64,000 nt of DNA, taken from the NCBI GenBank assembly GCA_016793635.1, contig JAEUMD010000008.1, positions 1 to 64,000 on the forward strand, written 5' to 3'. The notes under the pieces were generated by a model, which did no database searches, was not told where the DNA came from, and saw only the letters and a list, made by a program, of their open reading frames with translations. Positions 24,593 through 34,054 of this stretch are shown one piece after another; within the stretch, counting starts at the first letter, position 1; every line of letters begins with the position of its first letter. The translations under genes and the position numbers were made by a program. The stretch is from Hyphomicrobiaceae bacterium (GTDB lineage: Bacteria; Pseudomonadota; Alphaproteobacteria; Rhizobiales; Hyphomicrobiaceae).

Positions 24593-25720
24593 ATGCGCCG
24601 CATCGCCCTCACAGCACTGGCCGCGCTCGCGACGTTCGCGACGGCCGCCGCCAATGAAGCGCAGCCCGCACAGGCCGTCGCCGGCGCTCCCGGCTGCCTC
24701 GCCAAGGACGGCGGTCTCGGCACCGAGCGCATCGTCGAGATCGACACCGCTGGCGGCCCGCTCTTCGGCGACATCACGAGGCAGGACAAGGAAGCAACCT
24801 TCCTCAAGCCGAAAGAGGTGGTGCTGACCTTCGACGACGGCCCGATGCCGTGGATCACGCGCTCGATCCTCGACACCCTCGACAAGTTCTGCAGCAAGGC
24901 GACGTTCTTCTCCGTCGGCCGCATGGCGCTAGCCTACCCCCAGACGTTACGCGACGTGCTGGCGCGGGGTCACACCCTCGGCGGACATACCTGGTCGCAC
25001 CCGCTGAACCTCAAGCGCCTGAAGCCTGATAAAGCGATCGACGAGATCGAGCGCGGCTTCGCCGCGCTTTCGATCGCCAGCGGAGGACGCACCTCGCCGT
25101 TCTTCCGCTTCCCCGGCCTCAGCGACAACGGCGCCATGCTTGCGGCGCTGCAGAAGCGGGGCATCGCCGCATTCAGTGTGGATGTGGTCTCCGACGACAG
25201 CTACATCGCCGACCCGGCGCGGCTGGCCCGTGTCACCATCGACCGCGTCGAAGCCCGGCGCGGCGGCATCCTGCTGTTCCATGACATCAAGACAGCGACG
25301 GCGAAGGCACTGCCGACGATCCTCGCGGAGCTGAAGAAGCGCGGCTACAAGGTCGTTCATATGCGATCGAAGGAGCTGCTGAAGCCTCTCCCCGAACTCG
25401 CCGATGAGTTGCAGCCACTCCTCGTCAAGAACGACCCGCCGCGCGGCCCCGGTGCCGAGCGAGCAGCGATGCTGCCGTTCTATGGAGCGCTCGGACCGGT
25501 CGCAGCCAAGAATATGGGTGAGGGCGAGAAGGTCGCGGCGCTGGACATCGAAGTCGAGCAGGTCGCGCCGCAGCCACGCGAGCGCAAGATCGAGCCGTCA
25601 AAGGAGGCGGCCAGCAAGCCCAAGCACGTCGCGCGGACGAAACCGCTCGACCTCGGCTATCCGGCAGGCTGGTCGACGAACGTCCAGCGCGCGCGCCTGA
25701 ACCGCCCGGTCTACGACTGA
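24593..25720 (+). CDS. NodB-family polysaccharide deacetylase, copy 2
   Basis: The 375-aa protein has a signal peptide (MRRIALTALAALATFATAAA) and a NodB domain at about 40-265. Motifs are VLTFDDGP (Asp81/82), HTLGGHTWSHPLN and RFPGLSDNG. It shares LGTERIVEIDTAGGP with the copy upstream, so the two arose by duplication. The C-terminal tail is about 100 residues, charged and without a recognised domain. The substrate could be peptidoglycan, a capsule or another envelope glycan; the sequence does not decide. It is convergent with the anti-sigma gene. Confidence 0.9.
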   Translation: MRRIALTALAALATFATAAANEAQPAQAVAGAPGCLAKDGGLGTERIVEIDTAGGPLFGDITRQDKEATFLKPKEVVLTFDDGPMPWITRSILDTLDKFCSKATFFSVGRMALAYPQTLRDVLARGHTLGGHTWSHPLNLKRLKPDKAIDEIERGFAALSIASGGRTSPFFRFPGLSDNGAMLAALQKRGIAAFSVDVVSDDSYIADPARLARVTIDRVEARRGGILLFHDIKTATAKALPTILAELKKRGYKVVHMRSKELLKPLPELADELQPLLVKNDPPRGPGAERAAMLPFYGALGPVAAKNMGEGEKVAALDIEVEQVAPQPRERKIEPSKEAASKPKHVARTKPLDLGYPAGWSTNVQRARLNRPVYD

Positions 25721-25765
25721 CACCGCCCCAAAATTGAAATGCACGCTGGTGTTTCGCTTCCACGA

Positions 25766-26443
25766 TCAACGTCCCGGCAGCACTGAGCGCACCAGCGCGG
25801 GCTTTGCTTTCAGAGTGGCCAAGGCAGAAGCGGTTTCGCTCGACGCCAGCCGCACCTTGTAGATGCCGCCCGGCAACGGCCCCTCGACGATGCGTCCTCC
25901 AGCTTCAGCCAGCAGCGCCTCGATGTCAGCCAGCGTGGCCTGGGGCTGGAACGCGACCAGCAGCGCCGGCCCGCTCTCGGAAGCGGCACCGCGGCTCGAC
26001 GCGGTGCGGAAATTGCCGCCGCCACCAGGCGTCGCCAGCATTACGCCGAGTGTCGCCGCCTGAGCCACGATCACGAGAGCCGCGGCCGCCGCGGCATACC
26101 GGACGCCCATCGCCGATGGCGCGTTGAAGAACTCGCGCACCTGGGCCAGCAGCCCGTCCGCCTTTGATCGCAGGGAAGTAGCATCGGCGCCCGCGCTGTC
26201 GGCAGCGATGCGCGCCAGCAATCGTTCGACTGAACCTGACCGCGGCGCGCCGAGTGCCTCATTGAGCGCAATCGTCACCCGCTGCTCCTCGCGCGCCACC
26301 GTGATGCTGGCACCGAACTCAGGATGCCGTGCCAGATAATCCTCGACGCGGCGGCGGTCAGCCGGCGCGATGCGGCCCGTCACATACCACGGCACCAGGA
26401 GCTCGATCTCCTCGCGCTCGCTCAGCGTTGCGTTGTCGGTCAT
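25766..26443 (-). CDS. Membrane-bound anti-sigma factor
   Basis: The 225-aa protein has an N-terminal cytoplasmic part (ELLVPWYVTGRIAPADRRRV, typical of the anti-sigma helical domain but lacking zinc ligands) and one membrane helix at about 115-137. The periplasmic tail (about 155-225, ALLVAFQPQATLADIEALL, then GGIYKVRL) resembles a protease-prodomain or I9-inhibitor-like fold. The start ATG overlaps the stop of the sigma gene by 4 bases (ATGA), so the pair is translationally coupled; a TTG two codons upstream was rejected. It presumably holds the ECF sigma factor inactive until an envelope signal releases it. Confidence 0.85.
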   Translation of the reverse strand: MTDNATLSEREEIELLVPWYVTGRIAPADRRRVEDYLARHPEFGASITVAREEQRVTIALNEALGAPRSGSVERLLARIAADSAGADATSLRSKADGLLAQVREFFNAPSAMGVRYAAAAAALVIVAQAATLGVMLATPGGGGNFRTASSRGAASESGPALLVAFQPQATLADIEALLAEAGGRIVEGPLPGGIYKVRLASSETASALATLKAKPALVRSVLPGR

Positions 26444-27003
26444 GGCCAACCTCGATCGATGCCGGCTGCGGCGAGCAGCTCGGAGAGCTTCTTGCGGGCG
26501 TAGAACAACCGCGTTTTCACGGTGTTCTCCGGAATTCCGACGATGCCCGCGACCTCGCCAACGGACATCTCGTGGTAGTAGACGAGATCGACGATCTCGC
26601 GATGCTCGGCCGAGAGGCGCTCGAGGCAGCGCTTGATGGCACTCGCCTTGTCATGCTTCTGCGCCGTTACCTCAGGGTCGTCGTTATCGTCCGCGATCTC
26701 TTGCGCCTTCTCCTCGTCCCAGCCGAGCTCGCGCCGCTTGCGCAGCCAGCTCACAGCGCGGTTGCGCGCGATCGACAGTAGCCACGTGGTCGCCTCGGCG
26801 CGGCCCTCGAAGCTCCCGGCGTGTCGCCACGCCTCCATAAAGACTTCGTTCGTCAGGTCCTCAGCCACCGAGTCGTCGCGCACGAGGCGCAGAACGAATC
26901 GGTAGACGCGAACTTGATGCCGTCCGATCAGTGCGCGGAGCGCCAGCTCGTCGCGCCGCACCATGCGGGCGATCAGGCTCCTGTCGTCGTTGGTCAGGCT
27001 CAC
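26440..27003 (-). CDS. ECF-subfamily RNA polymerase sigma factor
   Basis: The 187-aa protein has sigma region 2 (DLTNEVFMEAWRHAGSFEGR, then TWLLSIARNRAVSWLRKRR) and region 4 (LSAEHREIVDLVYYHEMSVG, then GIPENTVKTRLFYARKKL). Region 1 and most of region 3 are absent, as in ECF factors. The initiation codon is GTG at 27003 with a GGTAGTGGA stretch before it. It overlaps the anti-sigma gene by 4 bases. It probably controls its own operon; target genes cannot be read from the sequence, although the deacetylases next door are candidates. Confidence 0.93.
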   Translation of the reverse strand: MSLTNDDRSLIARMVRRDELALRALIGRHQVRVYRFVLRLVRDDSVAEDLTNEVFMEAWRHAGSFEGRAEATTWLLSIARNRAVSWLRKRRELGWDEEKAQEIADDNDDPEVTAQKHDKASAIKRCLERLSAEHREIVDLVYYHEMSVGEVAGIVGIPENTVKTRLFYARKKLSELLAAAGIDRGWP

Positions 27004-27353
27004 TCCACTACCTCGCGCCTACCACTTGCCCTATCCGTCGCGCCGAAGCGCCGAACGGTTCAAACGCTCATCTGCTCGAAATGCAGATCTCATATTCGGC
27101 GACCGCATCGTGCTGTGACCGGCTTGGACCGCGACACGTGCGACACTACATGTCACGATGGCATCGTCTGGCCGCCGAGGAAACGGGCTTGCCCGCTTCC
27201 GACAGGCAGGGTGCGCCACCCGGGGCCGGCACTCCGTAAGCGCACGGACCACACAAGGGGCGTCACAGACGCGCGAACGCTCCGGCCCAACGCTTCTTCA
27301 CGGGTAGCCGACACGGCATGCCCGCGCTCCATCACCTTCGAGGAGGGCTTTTC
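27004..27353. other. Divergent promoter region between the sigma factor and iorA-like genes
   Basis: No gene is supported. An open frame from 27153 to 27779 on the minus strand is an antisense shadow of the iorA-like gene. No clear ECF-type -35 (GAAC) and -10 (GTC) pair was identified with confidence. Confidence 0.35.
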
Positions 27354-27809
27354 TTGCAGATCACGCTCAAGATCAACGGCAAGCCCCACAAAGTGGAGGT
27401 CGAGGCCGATACGCCGCTGCTGTGGGTCATTCGCGACCAGCTCGGGCTGACCGGAACCAAATTCGGCTGCGGGATCGCGCAGTGCGGCGCGTGCACGGTC
27501 CACATCGACGGGCAAGCGACCCGCTCCTGCGTGACTGCCGCAGCGGATGCCGCGGGCATGGACATCGTCACCATCGAGGGGCTTTCTGGCCAAATCGCCG
27601 ATGAAGTGCAGAAGGCATGGATCGCCCTCGACGTGCCGCAGTGCGGTTACTGCCAGTCGGGGCAGATCATGTCCGCCGTCGCACTGCTGACCAGCACCCC
27701 GAGACCCGGAGACGGCGAGATCGACGCGGCAATGTCCGGCAACATCTGCCGCTGCGCCACATACGTGCGTATCCGCCAAGCCATCAAAGATGCAGCGGCC
27801 AAGCTGTAA
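27354..27809 (+). CDS. iorA: Molybdenum hydroxylase small subunit, 2x[2Fe-2S] (IorA-like)
   Basis: The 151-aa protein has a plant-type ferredoxin cluster site ([17 protein letters not shown] with a fourth Cys in TRSC). A helical second cluster site follows ([10 protein letters not shown] and [12 protein letters not shown]). This is the small subunit of xanthine-oxidase-family dehydrogenases such as isoquinoline 1-oxidoreductase. It passes electrons from the molybdenum centre. TTG at 27354 was chosen as start because GGAGGG lies 6 bases upstream and the length matches the family; the ATG at 27318 would add unrelated residues. The large subunit gene follows 11 bp later. Confidence 0.9.
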   Translation: MQITLKINGKPHKVEVEADTPLLWVIRDQLGLTGTKFGCGIAQCGACTVHIDGQATRSCVTAAADAAGMDIVTIEGLSGQIADEVQKAWIALDVPQCGYCQSGQIMSAVALLTSTPRPGDGEIDAAMSGNICRCATYVRIRQAIKDAAAKL

Positions 27810-27820
27810 GGAGCGCGCCC

Positions 27821-30022
27821 ATGGATCGTCGTCCCGCCGCCTCGACCATCGAGCGCCGCACCTTGCTGAAGGGGCTCGGCGCGGCTTCCGCCGGCCTTAT
27901 CGTCGGCGTCTATATTGCACCCGCGCGCGCCGAGCGTCCGGGGCAGGCACAGTCCGCCCAGAGTGACGTGATGGCTGCTGCCGGCAGTCAAGCGGGCCTG
28001 TTCCAGCCGAATGCTTTCGTGCGCATCGCGCCCGACAGTACCGTGACGGTGCTCATCAAGCACATCGAGTTCGGGCAAGGCCCCTATACGGGTCTCGCCA
28101 CGCTCGTCGCCGAGGAGCTCGACGCCGACTGGAGCCAGATGCGCGCCACCTCCGCGCCGGCCGACGTCGAACTCTACAAGAACCTCGCGTTCGGCATGCA
28201 GGGCACGGGCGGCTCCACGGCGATGGCCAACTCCTACGAACAGATGCGCAAGGCGGGCGCCGCAGCACGTGCCCTACTGATCGCCGCTGCGGCCAAATCC
28301 TGGTCCGTACCCGCCGGCGAAATATCGATCGAGAAGGGCGTGTTGCGCCACGCCGGCTCGGGCAAATCGGGCACGTTCGGAGACTTCGCCGAGGCTGCGG
28401 CGAAGCAGCCTGCACCCGCCGAAGTGATGCTGAAGAAGCCGGAAAACTTCCGCCTGATCGGTACGCAACTGACGCGGCTCGATACGGCCAGCAAGTCGTC
28501 CGGCAAGGCCACCTACACCATCGACGTGCGCAAACCCGACATGCTGACGGTGCTGATTAAGCATCCGCCGTTGTTCGGCGCGACGGTAAAATCGTTCGAC
28601 GATGCCGCCGCGCGCAAGGTGAAGGGCCTCGTCGACGTGAAGGCGATCCCGCAAGGCGTCGCCGTCTATGCCGAGAACTTCTGGGCCGCGAAGACCGCGC
28701 GTGACGCGCTTTCGATTACCTGGGACGAGAGCAAGGCGGAGACGCGCTCGACCAAGGAGATCCTCGCGGCGCTCCGCTCTGCGTCGGCCGGTGCGAAGAC
28801 CGCCGTATCGCGCGGCGCAATGCCCGCTGGCGACGGCATCAAGACAGTAGAAGCCGAGTACGTGTTTCCGTATCTCGCGCACGCGCCGATGGAGCCGCTC
28901 GACTGCGTGATCGAGGCCGACGAGAACGCATGCACGCTCTGGTTCGGCTCGCAGATGCAGACGATCGATCAGGCGGCGGTGGCGCAGATCCTCGGCCTCA
29001 GGCCCGAGAACGTCTCGATCATCACGCTGCTCGCTGGCGGCAGCTTCGGCCGTCGCGCGACGCCGAGCGCCGACATCGCGTCCGAGGCCGCGCAGGCGGC
29101 CAAGGCTTTCGGCAAGAAGCGTCCGCTGAAAATTCTCTGGACGCGCGAGGACGACATCACTGGCGGGCGCTACCGTCCGCTCTACGTGCACAAGATCAAG
29201 GGCGCCGTCGACGGTACCGGGAGCATCGTCGGCTGGAGTGAGACGATCGCAGGCCAGTCCATCGTTGCAGGCACACCGATGGCGGCGATGATGAAGGATG
29301 GCATCGACCCCACCATGGTCGAGGGCGCGGAGGACCTGCCGTACGCGATTCCGCATCTGAAGGTCGATGTACACACGGTCGATGTCGGCGTGCCGGTGCT
29401 GTGGTGGCGCTCGGTCGGTCACTCGGCGACTGGCTTCTCCACCGAGACGTTCATCGACGAGTTGCTGGCGCTCGCGGGTAAGGACCCTGTTCAAGGACGC
29501 CTCGATCTACTCGCCGAGCATCCGCGCCACCGCGCCGTGCTGCAGGAAGTCGCGCGCATGGCAGGCTGGGGCGACAAGGTGCCCGAGGGTCGCGCCCGCG
29601 GCGTCGCCGTGCACAAGTCGTTCAACACCTACGTCGCGCAGATCGCGGAGATCTCGGTCGGCAGTGAAAATGCGCCGCGCGTACATAAAGTGTGGTGCGC
29701 TGTCGATTGCGGCCTCGCCGTCAATCCCGACATCGTGCGCGCGCAGATGGAAGGCGGCATCGGTTTCGGCCTCGGCGCCGCACTCTACAGCGCGATCACG
29801 CTCGACAAGGGTCGCGTCCAGCAGACCAATTTCGATGCCTTCCGTGGTCTGCGGATCAACGAGATGCCGCAGATTGAAGTCTCGGTCATCCGTTCTGCCG
29901 AGGCGCCGAGCGGTGTCGGCGAGCCGGGTGTCCCGCCGATCGGACCGGCGGTCGCCAATGCCTGGGCGAAGCTCACGGGCAAGCGGGTGCGCCAACTGCC
30001 GTTCGTCGGCGACGCGGTTTGA
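27821..30022 (+). CDS. iorB: Molybdenum hydroxylase large subunit (IorB-like, Tat-exported)
   Basis: The 733-aa protein begins with a twin-arginine signal (ERRTLLKGLGAASAGLIVG), so the complex is folded and exported to the periplasm. Molybdopterin-binding segments include GGSFGRRATPSADIASEAA and the C-terminal GVGEPGVPPIGPAVANA, which holds the catalytic Glu of xanthine-oxidase-family enzymes. Members oxidise N-heterocycles or aldehydes with water as oxygen donor. The substrate here is unknown. GGAG precedes the ATG. There is no FAD subunit, as expected for this subfamily, and no cytochrome partner gene is adjacent. Confidence 0.92.
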   Translation: MDRRPAASTIERRTLLKGLGAASAGLIVGVYIAPARAERPGQAQSAQSDVMAAAGSQAGLFQPNAFVRIAPDSTVTVLIKHIEFGQGPYTGLATLVAEELDADWSQMRATSAPADVELYKNLAFGMQGTGGSTAMANSYEQMRKAGAAARALLIAAAAKSWSVPAGEISIEKGVLRHAGSGKSGTFGDFAEAAAKQPAPAEVMLKKPENFRLIGTQLTRLDTASKSSGKATYTIDVRKPDMLTVLIKHPPLFGATVKSFDDAAARKVKGLVDVKAIPQGVAVYAENFWAAKTARDALSITWDESKAETRSTKEILAALRSASAGAKTAVSRGAMPAGDGIKTVEAEYVFPYLAHAPMEPLDCVIEADENACTLWFGSQMQTIDQAAVAQILGLRPENVSIITLLAGGSFGRRATPSADIASEAAQAAKAFGKKRPLKILWTREDDITGGRYRPLYVHKIKGAVDGTGSIVGWSETIAGQSIVAGTPMAAMMKDGIDPTMVEGAEDLPYAIPHLKVDVHTVDVGVPVLWWRSVGHSATGFSTETFIDELLALAGKDPVQGRLDLLAEHPRHRAVLQEVARMAGWGDKVPEGRARGVAVHKSFNTYVAQIAEISVGSENAPRVHKVWCAVDCGLAVNPDIVRAQMEGGIGFGLGAALYSAITLDKGRVQQTNFDAFRGLRINEMPQIEVSVIRSAEAPSGVGEPGVPPIGPAVANAWAKLTGKRVRQLPFVGDAV

Positions 30023-30049
30023 GCCAGGGGCGATCCCAACTGGATCGCC

Positions 30050-30081
30050 CAAAAAAGCAGAAGGCCCGGAAACCCGGGCCT
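30050..30081 (-). terminator. Terminator downstream of tRNA-Leu
   Basis: AGGCCCGG (30062-30069) pairs with CCGGGCCT (30074-30081) around a 4-base loop. On the minus strand it is followed by TCTGCTTTTTT. It also lies just after iorB and may stop plus-strand transcription. Confidence 0.75.
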
Positions 30082-30101
30082 CGCTGGCATCTAAGAAAGT
30101 T

Positions 30102-30186
30102 TGGTGCGGTCGAGAAGACTCGAACTTCCACGGGTCGCCCCGCTACCACCTCAAGGTAGTGCGTCTACCAATTCCGCCACGACCGC
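30102..30186 (-). tRNA. tRNA-Leu (anticodon GAG)
   Basis: The minus strand folds as a class II tRNA with a long variable arm. The acceptor GCGGTCG pairs with CGACCGC, the D arm contains TTGGTAGACGC, and the anticodon stem CTACC/GGTAG encloses TTGAGGT (anticodon GAG). The T arm contains AGTTCGAGTCT, and CCA is encoded at 30102-30104. Confidence 0.95.
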
Positions 30187-30435
30187 ATCGCGTGGGCCCG
30201 CAAGGCCCATAAAGCGAACCTCGCCGGTACGAGTGAACACACCGGCGAGGCCGCTCAACTAGCAGAGACGAACCGCCAACGCAAGCGCCCCGCCACCGCT
30301 CATCCCCCGCCGTCGGCGAGCGCGGCAATGAGGCCATAGCCCCGCCCCGATGCTCCGCGAAGCTCAGCCAGGAATTGCGCTCTCCTCCGATTCGGCCGAT
30401 TGTGCCGCTGGCGAGAGCCCACCCGGAGAGCACGC

Positions 30436-32265
30436 TTGCGAGACGACCATCGCATAACCCATCTGGCCCCGAACCTGGCCGTATCGCGCGGCAACGGTGC
30501 ACGGCCGCGTGCTTCTCTCCATGCCCTGGCATTCGCTCTCGGCGCTCTTGCTATGGCTGCCATTCCGGCGACAGAAACACAGGCGCAGCAAACGGCCGCC
30601 CAGCGCCCCGAGCAACCCCCGTCCGCGTCCCGCGACGGAGCCGCGGCGCTCATCCGCGGCGACACCAAGGAAGCGGTGAGCTTCTACACCTCGGCTCTCG
30701 AGGACCCGACTGTGCCGAAAGATCGGCGCGCTTTGATCTACAATGATCGCGCCGTCGCCTATGCGCGTCTTGGCCAGACTCGGCTCGCCTTTGAGGACTT
30801 CAACCGCGCCGTGCAGCTCTTCCCGGAGAACGCTGCTGTCTACAACAACCGCGGCAACCTCCTCCTCGCGCTCGGTCACGCCAAGGAGGCGACGAAGGAT
30901 TTCGACCGCGCGCTCGCGCTCGCTCCAGGTTACGCAGCGGCCTACAACAATCGCGCGGGCGCCTATCTGAGCAGCGGCGAGTTCCAAGCCGCGATCCGCG
31001 ACTACACGCAGGCGGTGAAGCTGCTGCCGAATGGAGCGGCTCCGCTCAGCGGGCGCGGCACCGCGCTGCTCGAACTCGGCCGCCCGCACGCAGCGATCCG
31101 CGATTTCACCCGCGCGGTCTCTTCCGACGAGAGCTTCGCGTCCGGCTATCACCAGCGCGCACAGGCGAAGATGGTTGTCGGCCATTACGACGAGGCGATC
31201 GAGGACCTGTCGCGCGCCATCGCGTTCGACCTGAAGAACGCCAGCTTGTATCTGTTGCGTGGACGCGCCTATCTCGCCAATGACAACAGCGAGGCGGCCG
31301 TCAAGGATCTCACCCGGGCTGTCGAATTGAAGCCCGGCGACGCCAACGCCCATGCCGAGCTTGGCCTCGCCCATGCCCGCGGCGGAGTGACTGAAGAAGC
31401 CCTCGCCGATCTTGCGCGAGCCATAGAAATCGATCCCCGCTCGGCGCGGGCCTTTGCCTACCGCGCTTTCGTTTACAAGGAGGCCGATCAGACCGACGTC
31501 GGCACCAAGGACATCGCCACCGCCGTGAAGATCGCGCCGGACGCGCCGGAGGTGCTGTGGGCCAAGGCCGAGATCGCCGACGCCCTCGGACAGCGCGACG
31601 AGGCGTTGGCCGACGTGCGCCGCGCCGTGTTCCTCGATCCTGCGATGAAGCCGGCGGCCGATCTGCTCGACCGCCTCGAAGGCGCGGGCGGGCGCCCCGA
31701 GGAGGCCGCGATTCCGGGCCTCGAGTTCGGCGTCTGGCGCGTCGTCCTGCGGGGCAAACGCTACTTCGCGGTCAGCCCGGCTTTCCCGAGGCTCAGTGTT
31801 CCGCTCGAGCTCGCCGGCGAAGGCGAGCCGCGTCTCATCGGCTTCGAGGAGCGGCCACCACCGCTCAAGCACATCGGCGTGCTGACGTTCTCGGGCGGAA
31901 AGATCGCGACACCGACAGGCACCGAGGAAACCGAGTTCGCCGCCGTTCTCGACCTCGGCACCAGCAGCGTGATCGCCATAGAGCCGCATCGTCAGGGCAG
32001 CCGCGTCGCCACCTGGACTTGGGCCGACGACCGCGTCAATGTCGCCGCCGTCGACGGCGTCACCGACCAGCTCGTATTGCGCGGCGGCCGCGATCCGGCT
32101 GTCGCACGCCGCTCCTCGGACCGTCGCTACACGGCAAGTGGTTACGACGAGCGTTACGGCTACGAGCAGCCGTGGGGTGGCCCGCAGTATGCCCCGCAGC
32201 CGCGGCGCGAGGCCCGGCCCGCGCGCCGCAAGCCGAAGACGCTGTTCGAGCTGCTGTTCAACTGA
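30436..32265 (+). CDS. Exported tetratricopeptide-repeat protein
   Basis: The 609-aa protein has a signal-like hydrophobic stretch (LHALAFALGALAMAAIPATE) and then about nine TPR units from residue 70 to about 420, with repeated patterns such as AVYNNRGNLLLALG and AAYNNRAGAYLSSG. The C-terminal third is a beta-rich region without a recognised domain, ending in an Arg/Tyr-rich tail. TPR arrays bind partner proteins. No start ATG exists before the signal; TTG at 30436 has GGAGAG at good spacing and was chosen, and a TTG at 30400 is an alternative. A second, larger TPR protein lies at 39427-41511. The function is unknown. Confidence 0.8.
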   Translation: MRDDHRITHLAPNLAVSRGNGARPRASLHALAFALGALAMAAIPATETQAQQTAAQRPEQPPSASRDGAAALIRGDTKEAVSFYTSALEDPTVPKDRRALIYNDRAVAYARLGQTRLAFEDFNRAVQLFPENAAVYNNRGNLLLALGHAKEATKDFDRALALAPGYAAAYNNRAGAYLSSGEFQAAIRDYTQAVKLLPNGAAPLSGRGTALLELGRPHAAIRDFTRAVSSDESFASGYHQRAQAKMVVGHYDEAIEDLSRAIAFDLKNASLYLLRGRAYLANDNSEAAVKDLTRAVELKPGDANAHAELGLAHARGGVTEEALADLARAIEIDPRSARAFAYRAFVYKEADQTDVGTKDIATAVKIAPDAPEVLWAKAEIADALGQRDEALADVRRAVFLDPAMKPAADLLDRLEGAGGRPEEAAIPGLEFGVWRVVLRGKRYFAVSPAFPRLSVPLELAGEGEPRLIGFEERPPPLKHIGVLTFSGGKIATPTGTEETEFAAVLDLGTSSVIAIEPHRQGSRVATWTWADDRVNVAAVDGVTDQLVLRGGRDPAVARRSSDRRYTASGYDERYGYEQPWGGPQYAPQPRREARPARRKPKTLFELLFN

Positions 32266-32406
32266 TCCTCGGCTGATCCCGCCAGAACGATACCGATCCG
32301 GAAGCCCCGCTCGCGCGTTGCAGAGCGTGGCGCGTGGAACCATCGTCGCCATGCGGCGCCCCCTTGGGTGTCTCCCCTCGATAGCGACGTAGCCGGAGGT
32401 CCGAGG

Positions 32407-33885
32407 ATGGCGCGCAAAGCTCCCGCCCCAACACCCGCAACCATCGTCTGGTTTCGCAGCGACCTGCGCCTCTCGGACAACGCCGCGCTCACGGCGGCGA
32501 TCGAGCGGGGCTGCGGCATCGTTCCCGTATTCATCTATGACACCGAGGCAGCCGGCCGCTGGGCACCGGGCGGGGCAAGCCGCTGGTGGCTGCATCACTC
32601 CCTCGCCGCACTCGCACGCGACCTCGAACGTCTCGGCAGCCGGCTCGTCCTGCGAAGGGGGACTGCCAGTGACGTGCTCCCGGCCATCGCCCGGGAGACA
32701 GGTGCGAGCCTAGCGGTGTGCTCGCGACGCTATGAACCTTGGGCAATCGCGCAGGAGCAATCCGTTCGCGACCGGTTCGCCGCCGATGGCGTCGATTTCA
32801 AGCGCTACCCCGGCGGTTTGCTGATGGAGCCCGAACGCATGGCGACGGGCGCGGGCGAGCCGTACAAGGTCTACACGCCGTTCTGGCGTGCCCTCTCCCA
32901 ACGCCACGTGGCGTCACGTCCGCTCTCACGCCCCTCGCATCTTTCCCAGCCCTCGATATGGCCGCCCTCCGAAGATCTCTCAACCTGGCGGCTGCTGCCG
33001 CAGCGGCCCAACTGGGCCCAGGGGTTCGCGCCGGCATGGCAGCCGGGCGAAGCGGGCGCCCTCGACCGGCTGGACCGCTTTCTCGAGAGCGCCGTGTCAT
33101 CCTACGCGGAGGACCGCAACCGCCCGGACCTCGAGGCGACCTCGCGTCTCTCTCCCCACCTCGCGCACGGAGAAATCTCGCCGCGCCTCGTGTGGTGGCG
33201 CGTCGCCGGCCTGCGAGGGAGAGACGGTGCCGCCGCGGGCTCCGACAAGGGTCTCGAGACGTTTCTCAAGGAGCTTGTCTGGCGCGAGTTCTCGGCACAT
33301 CTGCTGTTTCATTTTCCGAAGCTGCCGGACGAGCCGTTCCGCCCCGAATTCGCGCGTTTTCCCTGGCGGCCCGACGCCCACAACCTCGAAGTCTGGCAGC
33401 GCGGCAAGACCGGCTACCCGATCGTCGATGCCGGCATGCGTCAACTCTGGGCCACCGGTTGGATGCACAACCGCGTCCGCATGATCGTCGCGTCGTTCCT
33501 GATCAAGGATCTGCTGATCCCCTGGCAGCAGGGAGAGGCCTGGTTCTGGGACACGCTGGTCGACGCCGACCTCGCCAACAACGCAGCGAGCTGGCAGTGG
33601 GTAGCCGGCTCCGGTGCCGACGCCGCCCCTTATTTCCGAGTGTTCAATCCCACCACGCAGGGCGAGAAGTTCGATCCGCAGGGCCGCTATGTCCGCGCCT
33701 GGGTTGCCGAGCTTACCGATCGCGAAGGCGGCGACGTCCACCAGCCCTTACCGGGAAAGGCCCCGCCCGACATTTTCATTCGCCATCGAGACGGCGCGTA
33801 TCCCCCACCGATCGTCGACCACGCCCAGGCGCGGGAGTGTGCTCTTGCGGCATTTCAGTCGTTGAAAAAGAGCGGCGCCGATTGA
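32407..33885 (+). CDS. phr: Deoxyribodipyrimidine photolyase
   Basis: The 492-aa protein has an N-terminal photolyase alpha/beta domain (TIVWFRSDLRLSDNAAL) and a C-terminal FAD domain. FAD-domain motifs are FLKELVWREFSAHLLFHFP, RKTGYPIVDAGMR-like (GKTGYPIVDAGMRQLWATGW), MHNRVRMIVASFL and WQWVAGSGADAAPYFRVFNP. This is the class I cyclobutane-pyrimidine-dimer photolyase/cryptochrome family, which reverses UV damage using blue light. A GGAGG lies before the ATG; a start 13 codons upstream was rejected. It is a single gene between the TPR and L,D-transpeptidase genes. Confidence 0.94.
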   Translation: MARKAPAPTPATIVWFRSDLRLSDNAALTAAIERGCGIVPVFIYDTEAAGRWAPGGASRWWLHHSLAALARDLERLGSRLVLRRGTASDVLPAIARETGASLAVCSRRYEPWAIAQEQSVRDRFAADGVDFKRYPGGLLMEPERMATGAGEPYKVYTPFWRALSQRHVASRPLSRPSHLSQPSIWPPSEDLSTWRLLPQRPNWAQGFAPAWQPGEAGALDRLDRFLESAVSSYAEDRNRPDLEATSRLSPHLAHGEISPRLVWWRVAGLRGRDGAAAGSDKGLETFLKELVWREFSAHLLFHFPKLPDEPFRPEFARFPWRPDAHNLEVWQRGKTGYPIVDAGMRQLWATGWMHNRVRMIVASFLIKDLLIPWQQGEAWFWDTLVDADLANNAASWQWVAGSGADAAPYFRVFNPTTQGEKFDPQGRYVRAWVAELTDREGGDVHQPLPGKAPPDIFIRHRDGAYPPPIVDHAQARECALAAFQSLKKSGAD

Positions 33886-34054
33886 ACCGGGGTTGGCCGC
33901 GCAGCGTCAGACAGCTACTCATGGGACCATCAGCGCGAAGAATTGTCATAAATTCGAGCAGACAAAATCGCAGCTCATTAAGCAAACCGCATGACTTCAG
34001 CCGGTATAGCTGGGTGAGCGCGTTCCCCCAAATTGTTGCGTTGGAGAGAAGTTG

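Noticed and set aside
30364-32598. 744-codon minus-strand open frame
   Set aside because: It is antisense to the exported TPR protein and the start of the photolyase gene; its translation is Arg/Gly/Ala-rich with no domain. High GC content makes such shadows common.
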